In this document: piece by piece, positions 55,071-64,000 of the stretch
Layout of the letters: each line of letters opens with the position of its first letter
Numbering within the stretch: position 1 is the first letter of the stretch
Assembly (NCBI GenBank): GCA_022316685.1
Contig: JAKJHU010000386.1
Coordinates: 1 to 64,000, forward strand
Direction: 5' to 3'
Source: Progne subis subis
Lineage: Eukaryota > Chordata > Aves > Passeriformes > Hirundinidae
Length of the DNA: 64,000 nt
Position numbers and translations under genes: made by a program
Notes under the pieces: model-generated
Databases searched by the model: none
Seen by the model: the letters and a program-made list of their open reading frames with translations, nothing else
What the model was told of the DNA's origin: nothing

Positions 55071-57300
55071 GGGAAGACCTAAGACTGCCTCAGCTGCGGG
55101 AAGAGCTTTGTGCACTGCTTCAACTTACTCCTGCTTCAGAGGACCCACATAGGCCAGAGAATTGGTGACCTACATTTCCAGAGATCCGCACTGGAAGGAC
55201 AGTGGGCTGGTGGTCCTTTTCTTTGGTGGTCCCTTATATTATTTTGATTCATCTTCATCCCTTTAAAACAGACTAAACTGGGGATAAAAATTAACAAATT
55301 CATCAAAGGCATCTAAAGCCTCATGTTTTACTAGTGTTTCAGGGCAATCTGGGACTCAGGGATATATTGGGGAGGATTTAGGGGTTTGTGGAGTATTTGG
55401 TGTGGTGGTTTCCATTTCTGGGCACTCAAAGAGATGAGAGGTTTGATCTGTCACCTCAAAACCACTTCATGCTAAAACTACACAATCTCACCAAAAAAAA
55501 CCTTGATTGCACAGCCCCTCAGGGAGGGATGGGGTTGGAAGGGGAATGGGTGAAGTAGGGTGAAAACCAGGAGCAGTGAGGTGGGCAATGGGTGGGACAG
55601 GAGGGGTGGGATGGGGTTTGGGAGGTGTGAAATTGGGGAAATAGGGATTGGGATGGCAGGGGTGGGATGGATTTAGGTTGGGATTGGGGTGATGGGTTGG
55701 GGTCTGGAATAAGACATCCAAAGTCTGGGGATGATGATGGGAAGGGGTGCCGGTTCTTAAGGGAGTTTTTGGATATTCCACATTGCTGAAGAGATGTTGG
55801 GGTTTCCCACGTTTCTGAGGCAGTTTTGGGGCACTCCCCAACTCTTGGGGGATTTCCTGAGAGCAGCTCCATGGAGCCCCATTGCCAGGGGTGGTTGCCT
55901 TGGGCATGAGCTCAGAGCTGCAGCCAGAGTCCATTGCCTCGGTGCTGGAGAGCAGAGAAATGATGAATGGCCCCAGACATCTCCAGTGGGTGTTTGGGGG
56001 CCAGGGCAAGTTCTGCGTAGGTGGGGTGGTCACTGCCCCAGCCCCAGCCACTGCAGCCTCTGGTCCAGCCCCAAAGTGGCTGCCAAGCCCCTGGCACCCC
56101 AAAAACCCCACCTGTGAGAGAGACCAGAGCAGGTGAGGCTGTGACACAGCTGTGACACTGACATGTCCCACAGCCCCAGAGCTCACAGCAGCTGAGATGG
56201 TGCTGGATCCAAGGGCGACTGTGGGTCTCTATCTCCTTCGCTCTCTCCTCTGACTTCCTCTTCTCAAAATCTGGAGAACTGGACAGGTTGGACAGGTTAG
56301 AGTTTGCTCAGTCAATGCGTTCTGAAGTGATTTACTGCAATTCCATGTTACTTTAAGATTACCCAAGTATCTCATTCTCTGAAGTCTGCAAGTTAAAAGT
56401 TTGTTCTCCATCCTCCTAAGAAGTTTGTTGTTTTTATTCCATGTGCCACCCGAGGGGATCGAGGTACCTCAAGTCCCTTTCCAGCAATGGCCGAGCGAGC
56501 TTGGGGCACAGCAGCAGGAACTGCAGGGCTGAGCAAGGCCTGGCTTGGCTGGAGGAAGCAGAAAGGCCAAGCTCTGAGCCCAGGCCTGGCACAGCAGGGC
56601 CTATCCCTCACGGGTGCCTCGGGGCTGTTGGTGGGGCAGTGGGATGGGAGGGACAGCAAGGACAAATGTCCTCAAACTGCAACCCCTGCCAGCCTGCTCA
56701 GGGAGGGGCCAGGGAGGACCAAAGTGCAGCCCCTGAAAGGAAAGTTCCTTCTGTGGGGCCTCCAGAGGCACTGCCAGAGCCCAGGGGACAAAGGCCTGGG
56801 TGCCTGTGGCCCTGCCAGCCCTGCCCAGCCCTTGGCCATCTGTCCTGCAGGCTGTGCCCCTGTGCGTGCTGCTCCTGTGCCCTGGCCGGCTGCACACGCC
56901 CCTCTCGCTGTCCCCCCCAGCATTTCTCAGCCCAGCATTTCTGTGCCCTCCCTGGGCTCCCTGCACCCAGCGCTGCCGGCTCCTGGCACACAGAGCCAGG
57001 GCAGGAGCCCACCCTGCCAAGGGCCTTTGCAGCAGGGTGGTGGCTGCCAGGGCTTCTGACCTCAGCAGCTGCTCCTGGCATGGTTCCATGGGAACCCAGC
57101 ACAGCAACGCTGCTGTGCATTGTCCCTGCTGAGACTTAGACACTGTCAGGGAACATCCCCCTGCCTGTAGGATTCATGCCCAACCCAAGCACTGCACTTG
57201 TGTCTCCAGCACTGCTTTCCAACAAAAATGGGAAGGCAAACTGTGCATAGCTCATGGTATTTCAGAGTGTCTAAAATTCACTATGTCATCGGTCTTAGAG
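55071..57300. other. Region downstream of zinc-finger gene 2; no gene called
   Basis: Frames at 56186-55488 (minus, 232 residues) and 56441-57143 (both strands) are open but rich in Pro, Ser, Gly and Ala and show no domain. Nothing here corresponds to the MHC relic found after gene 1. Confidence 0.45.
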
Positions 57301-59105
57301 GTGATATCCATTGGGAATTAATGGTATGGAGAAGTAGTGCAACATGGAGAAAGGGAGCATAGAAATAAATGGAGGAAAATTGGCTTGTTTCTTTTCATTT
57401 TCATTTCACTTCTGGAAAGCTGTTTCAGTTTTCCAGGAATCTTCTCCACAGTCCTGTCTGCTCTTTTCAAGACCCTTTCCTGGAGAATCTGGTTGTGCTC
57501 CTGTCACAAGATGTGCCACCAACTGTAGCTTCTGTTGGCTTTTCACACTGTGTGTGCAACATGACTTGCAGCAAAAGCAGGACAAATGTTTGGAGAACTT
57601 TACAACTTGTTCTTTCTTTTCCTTGTGGACTGGGGACTTGTGCTATTTTTAAGGTTTTCATATTTACTGTACCCTAAGAAAATATGACAGGGTACCAGGA
57701 ATTGTTAGGGAATATAGGCCTGGCTGAATACAGGGAAAGAATATCCAGAGGCTACAGCCTGGAGTGGAGATTTGTGTGAAAATCATTCCAACATCTCCAT
57801 TGGCACCTGGAAAGTGATCTAGAGAATGAAAATGGGCTGACAGAGAGAGTTTGTTTCTGTGTTCAGTTCAGATGATTCTACATCTCTTGCACTGATCTAT
57901 TTCAAGAGTACAATCAGTCCATGAGAAGCACCAGAACATGCTGAACCTCTCCGAGGAGGTGATTGAAAGAATCTGAAAAGTAAAAATGCAGGGAATGACT
58001 GGGTGAACTTGGTCTGTAAGAATGGTTATTTTTCCTAATAATTTCTAATCCATTCCCTCTGCTTTTGTCTTTCTGCAAAAGGCCATTTTCATCCCCGACA
58101 CCTCATGAAATGAGAAGCCTGAGCTTGTGGAACTGCCTGAAAGATGCCCTGTTCCTCTGCAGGGACACTCAGTCTGATACGGGAGTCTGAGCTCTCTCTG
58201 GGGAAGCCTCCTACGAGCTGGAATTTGTTTCATGCTGGAAGAGGAGGAGGTGAAGGGAAAATGATGGGTGCTGTGTGGCAGGAGGCAATTTCTGTGATGG
58301 TCTCTGTCAGCTGATTCTATTTCAGCACCAGCAACAGGGCTGTGTTTGAGTGCTGCAAATGTGGCCTGTGTGGTTTTAATTCTCCTCAACTTTTGCTCAG
58401 GGACTTGTGAACATTTGGGTATCTGTTACTCATGATGCCAGAGTTTCTCGTCATGAAAGCACTCTGGGTGGCACTGATCAGAAAAGGCAATTGCAGTTTT
58501 ACAGATAAAAGTCAAATGGCAACCAGAGGAGGGACAAGAGTAGACAGGATCTACAATTCTCAAGGCAAAGGCAACAGCAGCCTTCTGCTGTCACTTCAGG
58601 GTGAGTAAAACAAGTGCTGAAAACAGCGCTGGAACCCAATCTTGATCCTTTCTTTCTCTGGAGGCTGGGTCAGGGCAGCACAGCTGGGCCCTGAGGAATC
58701 AGGGCTGTTTGTGGGTGATTGTTGCTCCACTCCAGCATTCAGCTGGAAAAAGCCCTTGGAAGCCGAGGCAGGAGCAGGTGGGAAGGGGCCGGCGCTGCTG
58801 CTGCTCCTGCCCGGGAGCCCCGGCTGGGCCGGGCCGGCGCCCGCTGCACTGCGGCTCCTGCTGCTGCCAGAGCCGGGCGGGACTCGGGCACAGGGAATGG
58901 ACACGGGGGGACAGCAAAGGCCTGGGCGGCTGCAGGGATGTTCACACTGGGGCCAGCGCCAGCACACAGCTTCAGCCGCAATGAACCCCGAAGGGAACGC
59001 TGGGGAAAGGCTCCATTTCAGCCTTTCTTTACTCATGGCTGGGAAGGGACCGAAATGAAAGGAGAACAAGCAGGGCCCAGCCCCTTCTCCTTTGGGAGGA
59101 GACTG
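57301..59105. other. Unassigned sequence; GC-rich peak near 58750-58900
   Basis: No recognised repeat or domain. The short GC-rich peak has several CpG sites and could be a remnant promoter or exon. Confidence 0.4.
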
Positions 59106-59109
59106 TTCC

Positions 59110-59340
59110 TGAGGGTGTGAGGGGCCATGAGGGGATCTGAGGGGGATGTGAGGGGCCATAAAGTGTTTGTAAGGGGATGTGAAGGTTTGTGAGGGGCCAT
59201 GAGCTGTGAGGGGCTGTGAGGGGCTGTGAGGGGATCTGAGCAGCTGTGAGGTCATGTGAGTGGCCATAAAGTGTTTGTAAGGGGCTGTAAAGGTTTGTGA
59301 GAGGCCAGGAGGGGCCATAAAAGTCTGTGAGGGGCTGTGG
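59110..59340 (+). repeat. GTGAGGGG-type minisatellite with a higher-order unit of about 117 bp
   Basis: Short blocks such as CTGTGAGGGG repeat, and a longer block with GGCCATAAAGTGTTTGTAAG occurs near 59152 and 59269, 117 bp apart. Confidence 0.7.
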
Positions 59341-59344
59341 GACG

Positions 59345-60000
59345 CCAGGCACCTCTTGGAACCAAGGGTCCATTATGACACTGTGGAACCAAGGAGATCA
59401 TTGTTGACATTATAGAACCTCATGGAACCAAGGTGCCACTGAGGCACAGCAAAGCCTTGTTGAGCCAAAGAGACCATGGTGACTCTATGGAACCTCATGG
59501 AACTGTGGGTCCATTGTTACACAGGAGGGCCTCAGAACCAAGGGGTCCATTGTGACCCTACAGAACCTCATGGAATCAAGGCGTCCGTGTTACACTACTG
59601 AACGTCCTTGAAAAAAGGATCCCTTGTGACACCGTGGAACCAAAGGAAATTGTTGTTGGCAGTGCTAAAGCTCATGGAATCAAAAGTCCATGGAAACGTT
59701 GTGGGCCCTTATGGAACCATGGAGACCACTATGGACACTTTGGTACACGCTGGAACCAAGGGGTCATTGTGACATTGCATGACCTCATGGAACCAAGGGG
59801 CCATTGTGACACTACAGGCCCCCATGGAACTAAGAACTCCTGTAACAGCGAGGGGCCCAAGGGAATCAAGGCACCATTCTGTACTTCAGGGCTTTATGAA
59901 TCCAAGGTGCCATTGCGACACTGGGGAGCCAAAGAGGACCATTGTGACACTGAGGGACCTCATGGAATTCTGGAGACCATTACGACACTCTGAGGCTGTA
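59345..60000 (-). repeat. Degenerate minisatellite (longest stretch of the family)
   Basis: About 15 units with ATGGAACCAAGG, CCATTGTGACACT and similar blocks, 37-47 bp apart, reversed relative to 4246-4683. Confidence 0.78.
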
Positions 60001-60189
60001 TTTTTTTACATGGCCTGGTTTTCGGTAGCAGGAGAGGCCACAGAGTTGGCTTCTGTGAGAATCTGGTGGAAGCTTCCACCATGTCCAGCAGAGCAAATCT
60101 CTGAATGCTCTGAAGATGGACAAGCTGCTGGCACAATGAGAGTTGTTGGTAACACCTCAGTGATGACATATTTAGGAAGAAAACCAAAA

Positions 60190-60730
60190 CAGCATACGCA
60201 CAGTTGTTTCTAGGAGTTGCGAGCTGCTACTGTCGGGACATCCTGGCATGGCCCGCAGCAATGCATCTGCCTTTGAAACACAGGGCTCCTTCCTATGGAA
60301 AAGAACTGTTCTTCCTGTCCAGACATGCATGGGCAAAACTGGAATTTGACCTCCCAAATTCTCTTTATCCAAGGATTGCTACCAGACAGAAGCAGACAAG
60401 ACAAACTGATCTTGCTGGCATTGGCCTCACCCTCCTTGGGGCTGCCTCTAATCAGCCGTTGAAACACTGGGGCTCTGCCCTTTCCTTCCTGTGGAGGAGA
60501 ATTGTCATTCTGGTACAGGCACCCATGACTCTAATGGAAATCCACCTCCAAATTCCCCATCTATCCAAAGGTTGCTCTCAGAAAAAAAGTTGCTTTGGAC
60601 AAACAGGTCTGCCTTGCCTTGGCCTCTGGTGAGTGCCTCTCATCTGCCTTCAAAACAATGAGGTTCTGTGGTTTCCTTCCTAGAGAAAAGAGCCATTCCT
60701 CTTCTCCAGGTGCCCATGGCCTCAAGCAAA
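60190..60730 (+). repeat. Tandem repeat, period about 187 bp, three units
   Basis: Anchors CATCTGCCTTTGAAACACAG, CAGCCGTTGAAACACTGG and CATCTGCCTTCAAAACAATG lie near 60266, 60450 and 60639. Each unit also has TTCCTTCCT.TGGA and CCAAATTC..CTTTATCCAA-like blocks. Confidence 0.72.
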
Positions 60731-61439
60731 AGACCATTATATAGGGAAAATGAACTCTGTGCTCAGTGGAGTGGAGAATGAGGAAAGCAGAGAGAAGACT
60801 TGGGAATACTTGAAGGGTGGTTTCAGAGATGGTGGATCTTTTTGACATTGCAGAAAAATAGCCAGAGAAAGAAAAAAATAATGCAAAGGGCAGCTGGGAA
60901 AATCCAGACTGAGCACAAAGAGAAAGAAATTTCTCTCCCAAGGTAGGGCTGGGGTGCAACATGTCCCGAGCAGTCTGGAGCAGCCCAAGGCTCTGTGTGC
61001 CCAGGCAGAGGCAGGCAGGATGCAGAGCTGTCAGCAAAGGAAGGGGCCAGCGAGGTGGGGCAGCCGGGGGGATGACGACAGCCTGCAGGGACAGAGGCAC
61101 AGGGCATGGACACCGTAGGACAGCCTGGGCTGGAGAAGGCACAGGGGTGTGCAGCAGCTGAAAGGCCCTGACACAGCCAACTCCTGCAGCACTTTGGCCA
61201 TGGCTGCTGTTCCTGGCACTGAGGCCAGGAGGGGACAAGTGACCCTTGCAGCCCTGGGGCCTCATTGCCTCCTTATCCCTGCTCAGCAGCCTGGCAGGGG
61301 CTGCCCCATGGTCCTGCCCTTGGCATTGCACATCCCCACATCCCAGTGCCCCAGGAAGAGCCCTGAGCAAGGAGGGAGGGACAGGATCTGCCTTGGCAGG
61401 GGCTGGGGCTCAGGCCTTGGCCCTTTGCATTCCTGAAAC
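60731..61439. other. No gene called
   Basis: A minus-strand frame (61370-60561, 269 residues) overlaps the tandem repeat and has no domain. The GC-rich sequence near 61000-61400 resembles the flank of OR gene 1 only weakly. Confidence 0.4.
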
Positions 61440-62037
61440 ACATCCAGGTTTGCTCAGCACCCAAAGACACCTTTTCCTTGCTTGTCCCCATATCTCATCA
61501 CTGCCTCAAGTGTTGTGCTCTAACTGGAACTTGGAGACACTTTCATGTGAATTGTGTCCCTCAGTGGGACTCATTAAAAGTTTAAAGAAACTTTGAGGTT
61601 TGAATCTGATTTAAAGTTCTTGAAAAGGTTTTTGAGCACACTCTGAGGGACTGAGTCTGATGTAAACAGCACAAAAGTCCCAAGAGGGTCATTAAAGTCC
61701 TTGTGCTGTGTCTGTGCTGATGAGCTGGGCTGGGCTCCTGGCACAGAGGCAGCTCCTGGTAACCAAGAGGAGCTTAAAAGCACATTGCTCTTGATGAGCA
61801 ACTCTTCTCCCAGCCCAGCAGGCCTGGGGCACTGCCTGCAGCCACCCCGGGCACAGCACACAGGCACAGAGAACTTCAATCACTCAGGGCTGGGAAGGAG
61901 CTGAGAAGTGACTGGGGGAGAATCCACTCCCAGCCCTTGGCACAGGAACCTCTGGCTGCAGGACAAGGCAGCTGCAGCTCCTGCAGGGATCTCCTAAAGC
62001 TGCAACATCCCAATGCCTACAGACTCTGTGAGTACAT
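61440..62037 (+). other. Non-coding 5' exon region of OR gene 2
   Basis: Matches 37440-38103 closely, including the final CCTACAGACTCT/GTGAGTAC donor at 62038. The conserved stretch of about 340 bp before the donor suggests duplication together with the receptor gene. Confidence 0.58.
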
Positions 62038-62831
62038 TCTCTGATTATCTCTTGTGGAGAGCAGCCAGGGGTGCCCAGGGCTGTCCTGCAGAGCAGGGTG
62101 CTGCAGCCCAGGGCACTGTGCTGGGCCAGGGACTCTGCTGCCTGCCAGGGACAGCTCTCAGCCAGCCCTGGGAGCTGCTCCCAGCACTGGGGGACAAGAT
62201 CGGGGTGGAAGGAGACAGCTGGTAATGGATGGAATGTTCTCCTTGTGTGGTGGGGATGCTGCATTGTTCTGGACTGCTCCCAGCATGACATTTAACTCCA
62301 GAACATTTCCAAGTAGGTTATACAGGGAGCAGAGCAAGGCAGGGGCTGCATAAAAGAGAAAGTCCTGCTTTATTAATCTATTGTTCTGTATTGCCAGGAT
62401 GGGAAAATGCACATAGATATTCATCTCTCTGTTCAGGCTGATAAAAATAAAATAATTTTCTCTCAGATCTTAATAAACCAGGCAGTGACAGAAATCAGCA
62501 GAGGGGCCCTTGCAGGCAGCACCAGTGTCACTTTTCCAGCCTCCTCAGGGTTGCTCTGAGGTTGCCATCAGAGCCTGCAGAGCCAGAGCTGCCCCTGGGC
62601 AGTGCCTGAGCTGGGAGGGCTCTGCAGGGCAGAGCTGAGCCCCCAGGGCTGGGCTGGGCTCTGGCAGCACTGGCAGGGCCCAGCCCTGGGCACAGGGAAG
62701 CAGCTGCAGGCAGGGACAGCTCCAGGCAGCAGAGCCCTGGGCAGGCAGCGGGGGGAAAGTGCCACCAAGCTGTGCTGGGATATTGAAAGTCCTCTACAAA
62801 TGGAACCATTCCATGATTCCTTTTTTTACAG
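62038..62831 (+). other. Probable intron of OR gene 2
   Basis: From the GTGAGT donor to TTTTTTTACAG at 62831. No recognised repeat or exon. Confidence 0.55.
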
Positions 62832-62837
62832 ATCTCC

Positions 62838-63791
62838 ATGTCCAGCAACAGCAAATGTCCAACAGCAGCAGCTCCATCAGCCACTTCCTCCCTGCTGGCA
62901 TTGGCAGACACACGGCAGCTGCAGCTCCTGCACTTCTGCCTCTTCCTGGGCATCTCCCTGGCTGCCCTCCTGGCCAACGGCCTCATCATCAGCGCCGTAG
63001 CCTGCGGCCACCTCCTGCACACGCCCATGTTCTTCTTCCTGCTCAACCTGGCCCTCACCGACCTGGGCTCCATCCTCACCACTGTCCCCAAAGCCATGCA
63101 CAATTCCCTCTGGGACACCAGGAACATCTCCTACACAGGATGTGCTGCACAAGTCTTTTTCTTTCTGTTCTTCATCTCAGCAGAATTTTCCCTCCTGACC
63201 ATCATGTGCTACGACCGCTACGTGTCCATCTGCAAACCCCTGCACTACGGGACCCTCCTGGGCAGCAGAGCTTGTGCCCACATGGCAGCAGCTGCCTGGG
63301 CCAGTGCCTTTCTCTATTCACTGATGCACACGGCCAATACATTTTCCCTGCCCCTGTGCCATGGCAATGTCCTGGGCCAGTTCTTCTGTGAAATCCCACA
63401 CATCCTCAAGCTTTCCTGCTCACATTCAAACATCAGGGAACTTGGGCTCATTGCAGTTAGTGCCTGTTTAGGACTTGGCTGTTTTGTGTTCATTGTTTTC
63501 TCCTATGTGCAGATCTTCAGGGCTGTGCTGAGGATCCCCTCTGAGCAGGGACGGCACAAAGCCTTTTCAACCTGCCTCCTCACCTGGCTGTGCTCTCCCT
63601 GTTCATCACAAACTGGCTTTTTGGCCTACCTGAAGCCCCCCTCCCTCTCCTCCCCATCCCTGGATCTGGCATTGTCAGTTCTGTACTCGGTGGTGCCTCC
63701 AGCCTTGAACCCCCTCATCTACAGCCTGAGGAACCAGGAGCTCAAGGCTGCAGTGTGGAGACTGATGACTGGGTGGTTTCGGAAACATTAA
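62838..63791 (+). CDS. Olfactory receptor gene 2 (OR14-like), open frame of 317 aa with shifted segments
   Basis: Seven-transmembrane odorant receptor by the motifs LHTPMFFFLLNLALT (TM2), CYDRYVSICKPLHY (end of TM3), KAFSTC (start of TM6) and PPALNPLIYSLRN (TM7). The coding exon follows the acceptor at 62831. The frame from the ATG at 62838 is open to 63791, a normal length. However, compared with OR gene 1 there is an extra C near 62890, so the original start (62855, MSNSSSSISHF) is out of frame and the used N-terminus lacks the NSSS glycosylation site. In TM6 a lost base near 63578 and a gained base near 63625 change about 15 residues (LLTWLCSPCSSQTG). It may be expressed, but proper folding is doubtful. 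Confidence 0.82.
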   Translation: MSSNSKCPTAAAPSATSSLLALADTRQLQLLHFCLFLGISLAALLANGLIISAVACGHLLHTPMFFFLLNLALTDLGSILTTVPKAMHNSLWDTRNISYTGCAAQVFFFLFFISAEFSLLTIMCYDRYVSICKPLHYGTLLGSRACAHMAAAAWASAFLYSLMHTANTFSLPLCHGNVLGQFFCEIPHILKLSCSHSNIRELGLIAVSACLGLGCFVFIVFSYVQIFRAVLRIPSEQGRHKAFSTCLLTWLCSPCSSQTGFLAYLKPPSLSSPSLDLALSVLYSVVPPALNPLIYSLRNQELKAAVWRLMTGWFRKH

Positions 63792-63821
63792 ACTGCTGGC
63801 CAATTTCTGAAAATCTGTTGT

Positions 63822-63827
63822 AATAAA
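63822..63827 (+). terminator. Polyadenylation signal of OR gene 2
   Basis: AATAAA 31 bp after the stop, as in OR gene 1. Confidence 0.6.
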
Positions 63828-64000
63828 AGTAAGTTTTGATGTTTCTTGTTGGTTTATTTTGGAGGTTCTTTTTCTCTGTTTTACTTTTTTAATCTTGTCC
63901 ACAAAAAAATGTCATTGTGCCATTTCTCTCCACCTTCCCTGTGGCCACAGACTGTGTCAACTAGGGGCTGAACTCATCGAGGCCATAAAGGAAATAAAAG

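Noticed and set aside
55488..56186. 232-residue minus-strand open frame after zinc-finger gene 2
   Set aside because: Ends in Pro/Asn/His-rich repeats from a simple-sequence stretch; no homologue recognised.
60561..61370. 269-residue minus-strand open frame
   Set aside because: Partly made of a 187-bp tandem repeat, with no recognisable domain.
1..64000. CRISPR arrays, bacterial operons, riboswitches, tRNA and rRNA genes
   Set aside because: Repeats present are minisatellites without unique equal-length spacers. The only tRNA-like matches are the retroviral primer sites.

Overview
The window looks like nuclear DNA from a bird, most likely a passerine. The signs are several CR1 LINE 3' ends, class II (alpha/beta-like) and ERVL-type retroviral LTRs, two olfactory receptor (OR) genes of the expanded avian OR14-like type, two C2H2 zinc-finger genes of a bird-type multi-copy family, and a relic of an MHC class II beta exon 2. 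There is no bacterial-style gene organisation. Almost everything is repetitive, segmentally duplicated or decayed. No protein gene in the window can be called clearly intact by reading alone.

Layout. 1-3317: the 5' end of a gamma-like (class I) endogenous retrovirus on the minus strand (gag remnants, leader, tRNA-Pro-type primer site, LTR). 3318-24788: a large imperfect inverted repeat. The left arm is a CR1 / minisatellite / CR1 block, a host unit with a TATA+CRE-like promoter and a short membrane-protein frame, and a truncated retrovirus 'A'. The same series appears reversed in the right arm (19641-24788). Between the arms are two pol-less proviruses 'B', one per strand (8907-12866 and 15546-19640), a third host unit (12867-14440) and about 1 kb of unmatched sequence. 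24789-25533: a block repeated in reverse at 41052-41800. 25584-30473: an ERVL-type LTR, zinc-finger gene 1 (broken), an antisense MHC class IIB exon relic and another ERVL-type LTR. 30990-35640: a minisatellite, then a decayed minus-strand retrovirus 'C' with dUTPase-like and env-like pieces. 36600-40550: a 150-bp tandem repeat and OR gene 1 (broken by a 62-bp internal duplication). 41052-44300: a third, direct copy of the duplicated block, cut off before its promoter. 44300-53570: unassigned GC-rich and AT-rich sequence, more repeats and LTR pieces. 53645-55070: zinc-finger gene 2 (broken). 59110-60720: three kinds of tandem repeat. 61440-63830: OR gene 2, open but carrying shifted segments.

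How the parts relate. The window is best read as a locus shaped by repeated duplication and retroviral insertion. The OR genes share a non-coding 5' exon and lie in tandem. The zinc-finger genes are paralogues with the same exon structure. The host unit occurs three times with promoter and once without. The retroviral insertions help order the events: A sits at the same host site in both arms and is absent from the central unit, so it preceded the inverted duplication. The two B proviruses each have private LTR variants yet share one gag-to-env deletion junction, which suggests a defective lineage that moved in trans. All homology statements are by-eye recognition of motifs and of internal sequence similarity; no database search was run.
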